Source of the DNA: Anaerolineae bacterium
GTDB lineage: Bacteria > Chloroflexota > Anaerolineae > DRVO01
Length of the DNA: 14,987 nucleotides
Reading direction: 5' to 3'
Assembly (NCBI GenBank): GCA_012719195.1
Contig: JAAYAV010000422.1
Coordinates: 1-14,987, forward strand
Shown here piece after piece: positions 6,204 to 14,439 of the stretch. The notes under the pieces were generated by a model. That model worked only from the letters and a program-made list of their open reading frames with translations, was not told the origin of the DNA and ran no database searches. Every line of letters starts with the position of its first letter. The stretch's first letter is position 1. The translations under genes were made by a program, and so were the position numbers.

Positions 6204-7419
6204 GCGTTCCGACTACCCCGTCCTCAGCGTGGAAGAGGCGCGGGAGCGCATCCTCTCGTTCTGTCACCCCCTGGCGCCGGCGAGCCGCCCCATTCTGGAC
6301 GCGCTCGACTTGGTGCTGGCCGAGGACGTCGCCGCCGACCGCGACACGCCCCCGGCCGACAACTCCGCCATGGACGGCTACGCCGTCTACGCGGCCGACC
6401 TGGACCCGGCCGGGGGGACGCGCCTGCCGGTGGTGATGGACATCGCCGCCGGGCACCCTCCCGCTCGGCCCCTCCAGCGAGGAGAGGCAGCCCGGATCAT
6501 GACGGGCGCCTTGATGCCTGAGGGCCCCGACACCGTGGTGCAGTTCGAGCATACCGAGGGCGACGGCCGCATGGTCACCGTCCGCCGTTCCCCTTCGCCC
6601 GGCCGCAACGTCCGCCGCCGCGGCGAGGATGTGCGTGCCGGCGAGGTAGTCCTTCGCCGGGGCAAGCGGCTGCGACCGCAGGAGATCGGAATGCTCGCCT
6701 CGGTGGGGCGGAGCGAGGTGCTGGTGCAGCCGCCACCGCTGGTGGGCCTCTTGGCCACCGGAGACGAGGTGGTGCCCCTGGGTGAAGCGCCGGAGCCCGG
6801 CCAGATCCGCGACATCAACACCTACACCAACGCTGCCCAGGTGCGGCGGGCCGGGGGCAAGCCGTTGTTGGCGGGGGTAGCGCACGATGACGCCGGCGAG
6901 ATCGGCAAGTGCCTCCGCGCCGCGCTCGACGCTGGGGCCTCCCTGATCGTCACCTCCGGTGGCGTCTCGGTGGGCGACTTCGACCTGGTGAAGCAGGTGC
7001 TCTCCGCTCAAGGCGAGATGGGCTTCTGGTTAGTGAACATGAAGCCTGGGAAGCCCCTAGCGTTCGGGACGGTGGCGGGAGTGCCCCTCATCGGCCTGCC
7101 GGGCAACCCCGTCTCGGCGATGATTGCCTTCGAGCTCTTCGCCCGGCCCGCCGTCCACCGACTCCGAGGGCTACCCGTGTCCGCGCCGCGCACCATACCC
7201 GCTCGGCTGTCCGCCGCCATTGAGCGTAAGGACGGCCGCCGCCACTATCTCCGCGTGCAACTGCGCCAAGACGACGGGCTTACGTACGCCGACCTGACCG
7301 GCGACCAGGGCTCCGGCATCCTTACGTCGCTGGTAGAGGCAGACGGACTGGCCATCGTCCCCGAAGACATCCATCGCCTGCCGGCGGGTGCCGAGGTGCA
7401 GGTGGTCCTGCTGGAGTGA
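6181..7419 (+). CDS. moeA: molybdopterin molybdotransferase MoeA (copy 1)
   Basis: 412 residues, a usual length for MoeA. It shows DNSAMDGYAV (Asp60 to Val69), ARIMTGALMPEG, TGDEVVPLG, SGGVSVGDFD (residues 259-268), MKPGKPLAFG (from 287) and GLPGNPVSAM (from 305). These line the active site at which MoeA inserts molybdate (or tungstate) into adenylylated molybdopterin. I chose ATG 6181 because GGGGTGAG lies about 9 nt upstream; an in-frame ATG at 6196 overlaps the moaB stop and also fits family length, but has a poor ribosome binding site. All signature residues are intact, so this is probably the standard enzyme of the pair. Two tandem moeA genes are known in other prokaryotes that handle both Mo and W. 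Confidence 0.93.
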   Translation: MARAVMTERSDYPVLSVEEARERILSFCHPLAPASRPILDALDLVLAEDVAADRDTPPADNSAMDGYAVYAADLDPAGGTRLPVVMDIAAGHPPARPLQRGEAARIMTGALMPEGPDTVVQFEHTEGDGRMVTVRRSPSPGRNVRRRGEDVRAGEVVLRRGKRLRPQEIGMLASVGRSEVLVQPPPLVGLLATGDEVVPLGEAPEPGQIRDINTYTNAAQVRRAGGKPLLAGVAHDDAGEIGKCLRAALDAGASLIVTSGGVSVGDFDLVKQVLSAQGEMGFWLVNMKPGKPLAFGTVAGVPLIGLPGNPVSAMIAFELFARPAVHRLRGLPVSAPRTIPARLSAAIERKDGRRHYLRVQLRQDDGLTYADLTGDQGSGILTSLVEADGLAIVPEDIHRLPAGAEVQVVLLE

Positions 7420-7423
7420 GTAC

Positions 7424-8650
7424 GTGAAGTCGTCCGACTATCCCATGATTTCGGTTGCCGAGGCTTGGCGTCGCATTGAGGCCCAGTTACGCCCTCTGCC
7501 ACCGACACCGCACATACTGGCCGGCGCCGCTGGATTGGTCCTCGCCGCCGACGTGGTGGCCGCCGAGGACATCCCGCCGGTGCCGACCGCGACCATGGAC
7601 GGCTACGCGGTGGTGGCCGGAGACGCTCAACCCACGCGCACGATCCTGGCGCAGCAGGCGGCTGGTTCGGCCGACGCGCCACCGGTGACGCCGGGTACGG
7701 CCGTGCGCATCATGACGGGCGCGCCGCTGCCCGCCGGCGCCGACGCCGTGATCCCCTTCGAGGAGACCACGGAGACTGATGGGATGGTGACGGTGGCGGG
7801 TAGCGTCTCTCCCGGTCTTAACCTACGCCCGCCCGCCAGCGACATCGGTGCCGGACAGACGGTGCTTGCCGCCGGCTCGAGGATCGGACCGCCGGAGATC
7901 GGCCTGCTGGCCTCGCTCGGCCAGACGACCGTGATGGTGCACCCGCGGCCGCTGGTGGCCATCTTGTCCACGGGTGAGGAACTGGTACCCCCCGAGGTGA
8001 CTCCCGCGTCCGGCCAGATCCGCGACAGCAACAGCCTCGCACTGGCCGCCGCCGTGACGGAGGCGGGTTGCACCGCGCTCCCCCTGGGGACCGTGCCCGA
8101 CCGCGAGCCGGCCCTGCGTTCTGCCATCCTGGATGGTCTGGCCCGTGCCGACGGGCTGCTCACCAGCGGCGGCGTCTCCATGGGCGTGAAGGACCTGGTG
8201 AAGCCGCTCCTGGCCGAGTTGGGCACCGTGCACTTCGGGCGGGTGGCGCAGAAGCCCGGCAAGCCCTTGACGTTTGCCAGCGTCGGCGGCAAGCCCGTCT
8301 TCGGTCTGCCTGGATTCCCTGTATCGTCCCTAGTGTGCTTCGAGAACCTGGTCCGGCCCGCCCTGCGCTTGCTGGCAGGGCATATCGCCCTCTGGCGCCC
8401 GGAGGTGCCCGTCCGGCTGACCCACGACATCCGCCGAGACCGAGAGCGGCTGGAGTTCGTCCGCGCCACCGTTGACGCGATCGATGGTGTGCTCTGGGCC
8501 ACGCCCACCGGAGCCCAGGCCTCCAGCCGGCTCGCGTCACTGGTCGGATCCGACGCCCTCCTTCGCGTCGAGGCGGGTCCGGACTATGCCTATGCCGGTG
8601 ATGAGGTGATCGCCATCCTCACGAACCGTCCCGAGAGGGCGTCAAGATGA
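7424..8650 (+). CDS. moeA2: MoeA-like molybdotransferase paralog (copy 2, diverged motifs)
   Basis: 408 residues from GTG at 7424, with GGAG at 7413-7416 and only 4 nt after the first moeA. The beginning KSSDYPMISVAEAW mirrors RSDYPVLSVEEA of copy 1, which supports this start. The MoeA fold is clear: TMDGYAV (57-63), VRIMTGAPLPAGADAV, STGEELVPPE, SGGVSMGVKD (248-257) and QKPGKPLTFA. Differences from copy 1 at signature positions are marked: the DNSAMDG Asp and Ser become Pro54 and Ala56, SGGVSVGD becomes SGGVSMGV, and GLPGNP becomes GLPGFP (Phe298). It could insert tungsten, use a different pterin form, or be regulatory; these are inferences. Its stop overlaps the moaA start by 4 nt (ATGA). 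The symbol marks position, not proven function. Confidence 0.88.
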   Translation: MKSSDYPMISVAEAWRRIEAQLRPLPPTPHILAGAAGLVLAADVVAAEDIPPVPTATMDGYAVVAGDAQPTRTILAQQAAGSADAPPVTPGTAVRIMTGAPLPAGADAVIPFEETTETDGMVTVAGSVSPGLNLRPPASDIGAGQTVLAAGSRIGPPEIGLLASLGQTTVMVHPRPLVAILSTGEELVPPEVTPASGQIRDSNSLALAAAVTEAGCTALPLGTVPDREPALRSAILDGLARADGLLTSGGVSMGVKDLVKPLLAELGTVHFGRVAQKPGKPLTFASVGGKPVFGLPGFPVSSLVCFENLVRPALRLLAGHIALWRPEVPVRLTHDIRRDRERLEFVRATVDAIDGVLWATPTGAQASSRLASLVGSDALLRVEAGPDYAYAGDEVIAILTNRPERASR

Positions 8651-9639
8651 GCCCCGCGGCCCTCGTTGACAGATTCGGCCGGCAGATCACCTACCTGCGC
8701 GTGTCGGTGACTGATCGCTGTAACCTGCGTTGTCTCTATTGCATGCCCGAGGAGGGCGTTGCGCTCCAGCCCCACGAAGCGATCCTCCGCTACGAGGAGA
8801 TCGCCCGCCTTGTGAGCGTCGCCGCCCGGCTGGGCGTGTCCAAGGTACGGATCACGGGCGGCGAACCGCTAGTGCGCCCAGGGGTGGTCGAGCTGGTACG
8901 CCGGCTGGCCTCCATCCCCGGAATCAGCGACCTGGCCATGACCACCAACGGCGTGCTCCTGGCGCAGAACGCCCGCGACCTCGCCGAGGCGGGCCTACAG
9001 CGCGTCAATGTCAGCCTCGACACGCTGCGCCCCGACCGGTTCGCCCGCCTGGCCCGGCGAGACCACCTGGCTCAGGTACTGGCTGGCCTGGACGCGGCCG
9101 AGCAGGCCGGGCTGACGCCGGTGAAGGTGAACATGGTGGTGATCAGGGGGCTCAACGACGACGAGGTGGTGAGCTTTGCCCGGCTGACGTTGGCGCGGGG
9201 CTGGCATGTTCGCTACATCGAGGTCATGCCTCTGGGAGAGGGCGAGCACTGGTCGGAGGGCGGCTTCGTGTCCGCTCTCGAGATCAAGGAGCGTGTCGAG
9301 GAGCAGCTGGGGCCACTGGCAGCGCTACCCCACCGGTCGGGCTCCCCCGCGCGTGACTGGCGGCTGCCCGGCGCCACCGGTACCCTCGGCTTCATCACAC
9401 CGGTGACGGAGCATTTCTGCGGGGAGTGCAACCGGCTCCGGCTGACGGCCGACGGGCGCCTGATCTCGTGCCTACTGCGTGGGGGAGAGGTGGACGTCCG
9501 CCAGGCCCTGCGCGACAACGCGGATGATGAGGTGCTGCAGAACATCCTGCGGGACTCCGTCTCGCTCAAGCCTTCGGGGCATCACCTGGAAGAGTGCCGT
9601 CCCACCGTCTCCCGCGGCATGTCCGGCATAGGAGGTTAG
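8647..9639 (+). CDS. moaA: GTP 3',8-cyclase MoaA
   Basis: 330 residues, standard for MoaA. This radical SAM enzyme rearranges GTP to 3',8-cyclo-GTP, the first step of Moco synthesis, in the cytoplasm. The SAM cluster is C25-x3-C29-x2-C32 within VTDRCNLRCLYCMPEEG; TGGEPLVR binds SAM. The second 4Fe-4S cluster, which binds GTP, is C258-x2-C261-x13-C275 (FCGECNRLRLTADGRLISC). The protein ends in the conserved Gly-Gly (residues 329-330) after SRGMSG, which is essential in known MoaA and MOCS1A proteins. ATG overlaps the moeA2 stop as ATGA, so translation is probably coupled. All key residues are present. A Moco riboswitch controlling moaA is the classical arrangement, although here moaA is fourth in the operon. 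Confidence 0.97.
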   Translation: MSPAALVDRFGRQITYLRVSVTDRCNLRCLYCMPEEGVALQPHEAILRYEEIARLVSVAARLGVSKVRITGGEPLVRPGVVELVRRLASIPGISDLAMTTNGVLLAQNARDLAEAGLQRVNVSLDTLRPDRFARLARRDHLAQVLAGLDAAEQAGLTPVKVNMVVIRGLNDDEVVSFARLTLARGWHVRYIEVMPLGEGEHWSEGGFVSALEIKERVEEQLGPLAALPHRSGSPARDWRLPGATGTLGFITPVTEHFCGECNRLRLTADGRLISCLLRGGEVDVRQALRDNADDEVLQNILRDSVSLKPSGHHLEECRPTVSRGMSGIGG

Positions 9640-9641
9640 CG

Positions 9642-10115
9642 GTGGAACTGACCCACCTGGATGACCAGGGACAGGCGCGCATGGTGGACGTCGGTGCCAA
9701 GCCTGACACGGCGCGCGAGGCGGTGGCCGCCGGTGAGGTGCTCGTGTCGCCCTCCACCCTCGAGCTCATTCGCGTGGGCGCGGTGGCCAAGGGAGACGTC
9801 CTTGCAGTGGCCCGCGTGGCCGGCATCATGGCGGCCAAGCGCACCCCCGACCTCATCCCGCTCTGTCACCCCCTCGCCCTGACGGCCGCCGAAGTGGACC
9901 TGCAGCTGGACGAGGAGCGCAACGCGGTGCTGATCGAGGCCCGCGTGCGCTGCACCGGAGCCACCGGCGTGGAGATGGAGGCCCTCACGGCCGTGTCCGT
10001 GGCAGCGCTGACCGTCTACGACATGTGCAAGGCGGTGGAACGGGGCATCCGGATCGGCAACATCAGGCTGCTGCGTAAGAGAGGCGGCCGCAGCGGCGAC
10101 ATCGTTCTGGAGTAG
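9642..10115 (+). CDS. moaC: cyclic pyranopterin monophosphate synthase MoaC
   Basis: 157 residues from GTG at 9642; GGAGG at 9631-9635 sits inside the end of moaA and the genes are 2 nt apart. MoaC converts 3',8-cyclo-GTP from MoaA into cyclic pyranopterin monophosphate. Residues that match the known active site are Lys50 (VAKGD), the IPLCHPL loop around residues 72-78 and the DMCKAVE helix with Asp127 and Lys130, plus the C-terminal KRGGRSGDI. The numbering is one off from the E. coli Lys51/Asp128/Lys131. A frame extends upstream to 9594, but starting there would embed the start in moaA and ignore the ribosome binding site. Confidence 0.97.
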   Translation: MELTHLDDQGQARMVDVGAKPDTAREAVAAGEVLVSPSTLELIRVGAVAKGDVLAVARVAGIMAAKRTPDLIPLCHPLALTAAEVDLQLDEERNAVLIEARVRCTGATGVEMEALTAVSVAALTVYDMCKAVERGIRIGNIRLLRKRGGRSGDIVLE

Positions 10116-10134
10116 CGTTCTGGGAGGCGTTCCT

Positions 10135-10596
10135 GTGACGGGAAACCGAATCGGCCGCTTGGAGGCCGTCTGCACCAGTGAGCGAAAGGGCATGCCCAAG
10201 AAGGACCGTGGCGCGGGCCTACTGCGAGTGGACTGGGGCCTGGAGGGCGATGCCCACGCTGGGAACTGGCATCGCCAGGTGAGCCTCCTGGCGCTGGAAA
10301 GCATCGCCAAGATGCAGGCGCAGGGCCTCAAGGTGCGGCCCGGCAGCTTCGCCGAGAACCTGACCACCAGTGGTCTGGTCCTGCACACGCTTCCCGTGGG
10401 AACAAGGATGACTGTCGGGACGACGCTGGTGGAGGTGACGCAGATCGGCAAGGAGTGCCACGACCATTGCGCCATCTACAAGCTGGCAGGCGACTGCGTG
10501 ATGCCTCGCGAGGGCATCTTCGTGAAGGTGCTCGAGGGGGGCGAGATCCGCGTCGGCGATACCATCGAGGTCCTTGACGGCGACGTAGAGGGCTAG
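10135..10596 (+). CDS. MOSC domain protein of the Moco operon
   Basis: 153 residues, a stand-alone MOSC domain. TGGGAGGC at 10121-10127 precedes GTG at 10135, 19 nt after moaC. Typical features are LRVDWGLEGDAHAGNWHRQVSLL near residues 30-50, RPGSFAENLTTSG, then the KECHDHCAIY segment with Cys108 and Cys112, and MPREGIFVKVLEGG. MOSC domains are related to the C-terminal part of Moco sulfurase and carry sulfur on a conserved Cys; Cys108 is the likely one. Short MOSC proteins are often linked or fused to MoaC, MoaB or Mog. A role in delivering or holding sulfur, or in handling the finished cofactor, is inferred from the context. Confidence 0.9.
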   Translation: MTGNRIGRLEAVCTSERKGMPKKDRGAGLLRVDWGLEGDAHAGNWHRQVSLLALESIAKMQAQGLKVRPGSFAENLTTSGLVLHTLPVGTRMTVGTTLVEVTQIGKECHDHCAIYKLAGDCVMPREGIFVKVLEGGEIRVGDTIEVLDGDVEG

Positions 10597-10599
10597 GCC

Positions 10600-10620
10600 C
10601 GGGCGGTCGTACGTCGCCCG
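10600..10620 (+). terminator. weak hairpin after the moa operon
   Basis: CGGGCG (10600-10605) pairs with CGCCCG (10615-10620) around a 9-nt loop, in the 42-nt gap between convergent genes. No U-run follows (CGCCCTTCCT), so it could stabilise 3' ends or aid termination but is not a canonical intrinsic terminator. Confidence 0.3.
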
Positions 10621-10638
10621 CGCCCTTCCTGTGCCGCT

Positions 10639-11700
10639 CTACCCCGCGATGGGAGTGCGTCCGAACCGATTGCACACCCCAAGAATGGTCTCGAAGTTGC
10701 CCTGCCATCTACCGGGCGGCAGGTCCTCGGTGATGCCGATGATGAAGCGGTTGCCGGGAGCCGCCTCCCGCAGCAGGCTCCTCGTCATCTCCGCGATGCT
10801 GTCGGTGCTCTCCAGGTGGACCGATGACGGGAAGTTGATCCACAGCGTCTTGTTGGGCCAGGCCTCCCTCGCCTCCCGCACCGTCATGTCCGTGTCGGGA
10901 TAGGGAGTGAAAGCCTCGACGTAGTCCATTCGCGAGCGCGCAATCCCGGGCGCCAGCAGGCGCGTGTTGGCGTCGAAGTGCACCCCCATCTTGATGCCGT
11001 GCGCCTGCAGCACCTCGGCAGCCTCGTCGTAGTGGGGCAGGATCATGGTCTCGAACCGCTCCTTGCCCACCACCTCCGGGCTGACGTTGCCGCCGTAGTT
11101 GACCGTTTGGGCGGGCGATCGCGCCACCACCTCATAGATGCGGCGCCGGTCCTCGATGAGAGCGTTGTACAGCCGCAGCACTCGGTCACGGTTCTCCGCC
11201 CACTGAATGGAGAACTCGGTCACCCCCATGAGGGTGTAGATGATCTCCTGCAGCGGCGAGTACCCGATGGCCGCGCGCACGGAGGCATCGTCTCCCATCA
11301 GGGCCTGCAACTCCGCGAACCCCTCGTATCGCGGCTCGTACGTGCGGTCGCCGATCATGCACTCCAACGCCTCGTAGTCCTCCGGCCCGTGGAAGAGCCG
11401 CTCCTCATGCCAGGACGTGAAGCCCGCCGGCCTGTCCACCGCCCGCAAGTTGCCCGCCGGCGTCGTGACCTCGGTCCGGACCCGCTCCAGTCCGTCGTCG
11501 CCCACATAGGTTGTGCTCGCCACTTCCACTTCGTGGTAGACGGTGGCAAACACCGAACTGCGCTCGACAATGCAGAGGCCGTCGTTGCGAAGCCGCCGCT
11601 CGGCCGCGCTCTTGGGCAGCATACACTCGTATACGGTGAACGGGATCGCGTCCGGCATCTCTCCGCGCAGGGCGGCGTCTACTCGCTCTCTTGGTGTCAT
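10639..11700 (-). CDS. uroporphyrinogen decarboxylase superfamily protein, substrate unknown
   Basis: 353 residues, the normal size for the URO-D/methyltransferase superfamily. The beginning MTPRERVDAALRGEMPDAIPF is the standard opening of these proteins, and late strands include KMGVHFDANTRLLAP, MDYVEAFTPYPDTDM and GNRFIIGITEDLPPGRW. In MtaA/MtbA-type thiol methyltransferases the HxC motif of zinc binding occurs at HICGNT; here it is HFDANT (His241, Asp243), so the zinc-thiol Cys is missing. True heme-pathway HemE is also unlikely because its N-terminal substrate-binding arginine motif is not seen. It may be a demethylase or decarboxylase on an aromatic or corrinoid substrate. Minus-strand GGAGAAG lies a few nt before the ATG at 11700. 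It is alone on its strand, with no corrinoid protein gene next to it in the window. Confidence 0.85.
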   Translation of the reverse strand: MTPRERVDAALRGEMPDAIPFTVYECMLPKSAAERRLRNDGLCIVERSSVFATVYHEVEVASTTYVGDDGLERVRTEVTTPAGNLRAVDRPAGFTSWHEERLFHGPEDYEALECMIGDRTYEPRYEGFAELQALMGDDASVRAAIGYSPLQEIIYTLMGVTEFSIQWAENRDRVLRLYNALIEDRRRIYEVVARSPAQTVNYGGNVSPEVVGKERFETMILPHYDEAAEVLQAHGIKMGVHFDANTRLLAPGIARSRMDYVEAFTPYPDTDMTVREAREAWPNKTLWINFPSSVHLESTDSIAEMTRSLLREAAPGNRFIIGITEDLPPGRWQGNFETILGVCNRFGRTPIAG

Positions 11701-11793
11701 GGGCTTCTCCGAACCGGCACCAGCGTCTCACTCACTGTAGTAGCAGACCCCGGCGTCATCAAGCCGTCACAGGTGCCGCGATCGTCTGTGGTG

Positions 11794-11799
11794 TACAAT
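11794..11799 (+). promoter_or_regulatory. possible -10 element for recD2
   Basis: TACAAT matches 5 of 6 bases of the -10 consensus and would place the transcript start about 17 nt before the ATG. No convincing -35 box is present at 16-18 nt spacing (a GTCACA at 11766-11771 is 22 nt away), so support is partial. It lies in the 122-nt gap between divergent genes. Confidence 0.35.
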
Positions 11800-11822
11800 G
11801 CCGCCCGAGAGGACGCTCAATC

Positions 11823-14054
11823 ATGCCCCAAGGCGATACGCCCACCCCTAATATGCTGCAGGAACTGGAAGGTACCATCGACCGGCTCACCTTTCAGAGC
11901 CAGGAGACCGGCTACACCGTCGCCCGCCTCACTCCCACCGGGCGGGCCGCCCCGGTCACCGTGGTCGGACACCTGACCGGCGCCAACCCGGGTGAATCGG
12001 TGCGACTGGAGGGCCGCTGGATCACGCATCCACAGTACGGCCCCCAGTTCGAGGTGCAGACCTACTCCGTCAAGCTGCCTGCGAACATCGAGGGCCTGCG
12101 CAAGTACCTCGGTAGCGGCTTGATCAAGGGGGTGGGTCCGGTGACGGCCAGTCGCCTGGTGAAAGCCTTCGGCATGCAGACCATGGACGTCATCGAACAG
12201 GAGCCGGGGCGTCTGCGCGAGGTGCCCGGCATCGGACGACACCGGGCCGACATGATCGTTAGTGCCTGGGCCGAGCAGCGCCAAGTCAAGGATCTCATGC
12301 TCTTCCTCCAGAGCCACGGCGTCTCCACCGGACTGGCAACGCGGATTTACCGCCAGTACGGCGATCAGTCGGCCGCCGTAGTGCGCAGCGAGCCCTACCG
12401 GCTGGCCCGCGACGTCTTCGGCGTAGGCTTCCGCACCGCCGACCAGATCGCGCGCAACCTGGGCCTGGCCCTCGACGACCCGGCCCGCGTGCAAGCAGGG
12501 TTGCTCTACGCCCTCGGCACCCTCAGCGAGGAGGGGCACTGCTTTGCGCTCCGGCCACAACTGGCGGAGCAGGCAGCGGAGTTGCTCCAACTGGAGCCCG
12601 GCCACTGTTTGGCGCCCCTGGACACGCTCCTGGCCACCGGTGAGGCCATAGCCGAGGACGAGGCCGTCTACCTACCCACCTTCTACCACGCCGAGGTAGG
12701 AGTAGCCCGGGGGGTGCAGCGCCTCCAGACTGCTCCGCTCGACCGCTTGGGTGGCTTCGCCACCGTGGACTGGGAGAACGCCTTCGTCGGGGTTGATCGT
12801 GCCTCTTCCGTGACGCTCACAGCCCAGCAGAAGCGCGCCATCCGCATGGCCCTGACCGAGAAGGCGAGCATCCTCACCGGCGGGCCCGGCACCGGCAAGA
12901 GCACCATCGTCGGGAGCGCGATCCGCCTGGCACGGGGGCAGCGCGGCTCCGTTCTGCTCGCTGCCCCCACCGGCCGCGCCGCCAAGCGTCTCACCGAGAC
13001 CACGGGCATGGAAGCCAGGACCATCCATCGCCTGCTCGAGTTCCAGCCCAGCGCCGGTTTCCGCTTCCAGAGGGACCGCGACAATCCGCTGGATGCCGAC
13101 CTGGTCATCATCGACGAGGTCTCCATGGTGGATGTGATCCTCATGAACCACCTGCTCGGCGCCATCCCGCCGGGCGCCCATCTCCTGCTCGTAGGCGACG
13201 TGGACCAGCTGCCGTCGGTGGGAGCGGGGAACGTACTGCGGGACCTGATAGACAGCGGCGTAGTGCCTACCACTCGGCTCGATACCATCTTCCGGCAGTC
13301 GCGCGACAGCCACATAGTGGAGAACGCTCACCGGATCAACCGGGGCGAGATGCCCCTCATCCACCGGCAGTCGCGCGACTTCTTCCTCTTCCGCGAGTCC
13401 GATCCCGAGAAGGCTGCTGACTGGGTCGTCGATCTGGTGACCAGCCGCATACCCCGTCGGTTCGGACACAATCCCCTGGATGAGATCCAGGTCCTGGCGC
13501 CGATGCACCGGGGGCAGGTTGGCGTCACTGCCCTCAACCAGAGATTGCAGGCGGCTCTGAACCCACCCCGGCTGGGACGCCCCGAGAGGACGCATGGCAG
13601 CCGCACCTTCCGCTTGGGTGACCGGGTCATGCAGATGCGTAATGACTACGAGCGCCAGGTCTTCAATGGCGACCAGGGAAGGATCACTTCAGTAGACCTG
13701 GAGGAGGGGCTGCTGGTGGTGGCGTTTGAGGGTCGTCCCGTGACCTACGAGTACGGCCAGTTGGACGAACTGGCCCATGCCTACGCGGTGAGCATCCATA
13801 AGGCTCAGGGGTCGGAGTTCCCGGCGGTGGTCGTGCCGGTCCTCACTCAGCACTACGTGATGCTACAGCGCAACCTGCTCTACACTGCCGTCACTCGCGC
13901 GCGCCAGCTGGTGGTTCTGGTGGGTGATCACCGAGCCATCGCCATTGCCGTGAACAACAACCGGGTGATCTCGCGCAACACCCGTCTGGCCGATCGGCTA
14001 CGGGCGACGTCCGCAGGCGGTCCCGCTAGGCTCCCGCTGGTGCCCCTCGCCTGA
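11823..14054 (+). CDS. recD2: RecD2-type 5'-3' DNA helicase (SF1B)
   Basis: 743 residues, usual for RecD2. Helix-hairpin-helix segments fill about residues 85-150 (GSGLIKGVGPVTASRLVKAF, VPGIGRHRADMI), typical of RecD2 and absent from RecBCD-type RecD. The helicase motor follows: Walker A GGPGTGKST (353-361), AAPTGRAAKRL, the DEVSMVD box (from Asp431), GDVDQLPSVGAG, IHKAQGSEFPAV (from 658) and YTAVTRAR (687-694). These are the motifs of an ATP-driven 5'-3' superfamily 1B translocase. It acts on DNA in the cytoplasm, probably in repair or replication restart without RecBC. ATG 11823 has GAGAGG 10 nt upstream; the open frame further upstream (to 11691) crosses the promoter region and is not family-like. 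No frameshift or lost motif was seen. Confidence 0.95.
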   Translation: MPQGDTPTPNMLQELEGTIDRLTFQSQETGYTVARLTPTGRAAPVTVVGHLTGANPGESVRLEGRWITHPQYGPQFEVQTYSVKLPANIEGLRKYLGSGLIKGVGPVTASRLVKAFGMQTMDVIEQEPGRLREVPGIGRHRADMIVSAWAEQRQVKDLMLFLQSHGVSTGLATRIYRQYGDQSAAVVRSEPYRLARDVFGVGFRTADQIARNLGLALDDPARVQAGLLYALGTLSEEGHCFALRPQLAEQAAELLQLEPGHCLAPLDTLLATGEAIAEDEAVYLPTFYHAEVGVARGVQRLQTAPLDRLGGFATVDWENAFVGVDRASSVTLTAQQKRAIRMALTEKASILTGGPGTGKSTIVGSAIRLARGQRGSVLLAAPTGRAAKRLTETTGMEARTIHRLLEFQPSAGFRFQRDRDNPLDADLVIIDEVSMVDVILMNHLLGAIPPGAHLLLVGDVDQLPSVGAGNVLRDLIDSGVVPTTRLDTIFRQSRDSHIVENAHRINRGEMPLIHRQSRDFFLFRESDPEKAADWVVDLVTSRIPRRFGHNPLDEIQVLAPMHRGQVGVTALNQRLQAALNPPRLGRPERTHGSRTFRLGDRVMQMRNDYERQVFNGDQGRITSVDLEEGLLVVAFEGRPVTYEYGQLDELAHAYAVSIHKAQGSEFPAVVVPVLTQHYVMLQRNLLYTAVTRARQLVVLVGDHRAIAIAVNNNRVISRNTRLADRLRATSAGGPARLPLVPLA

Positions 14055-14382
14055 GGAAGAGCTCTCCCGCGATGAAGAGCACGCCCAACACCGCAAGCGG
14101 AGCCGCCACGATCAGCACCGCCTCGGGGCCGTAGAACCACAGCGCCAATGCCCCCAGCCCGATCAGTGCCAGACCGCCGAGCAACGGTCGTCCCCAAGCG
14201 ATGCCAATGCCTATCAGAATCAGGAAGTTCGGGATCAGGTGTACTAGCAGGCCCACGAGGGCTTCCTTCAGAGGTACCCCCTCGGCGAAGACGTCCAGAG
14301 CGAACATGCTGAGGAACGCCACGAAGACAAGACCCAGCACCCGGGGAAGCCAGACAATCATCCGTGTCCAACCAGCGCCCAT
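14026..14382 (-). CDS. small four-helix membrane protein (DUF7670-like)
   Basis: 118 residues with four hydrophobic spans at about 8-32, 39-60, 65-85 and 87-109, and no signal peptide beyond the first span. The block FLSMFALDVFAEGVPLKEAL followed by HLIPNFLILI resembles a widespread family of small uncharacterised membrane proteins that I know as DUF7670; the label is from memory. Function is unknown. The start at 14382 is preferred because minus-strand GGAGGAG lies just upstream; a longer in-frame version from 14451 would put this ribosome binding site inside the gene. It converges with recD2 and its last 29 bp overlap the end of that gene. It ends in a short RRGAPAGA tail. Confidence 0.8.
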   Translation of the reverse strand: MGAGWTRMIVWLPRVLGLVFVAFLSMFALDVFAEGVPLKEALVGLLVHLIPNFLILIGIGIAWGRPLLGGLALIGLGALALWFYGPEAVLIVAAPLAVLGVLFIAGELFLRRGAPAGA

Positions 14383-14439
14383 CGCGCTCCTCCATTGCCT
14401 GGGAACGAGGAGAAGGCACCACACAGTCAACATGATACT

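Noticed and set aside
6079..7011. 310-codon open frame on the minus strand opposite moeA
   Set aside because: It lies wholly opposite conserved moaB/moeA coding sequence, has low-complexity composition and no family features; it is a by-product of high GC.
10978..11976. 332-codon plus-strand open frame opposite the URO-D-like gene
   Set aside because: It runs antisense to a conserved protein, then crosses the recD2 promoter and start in another frame, with no recognisable domain.
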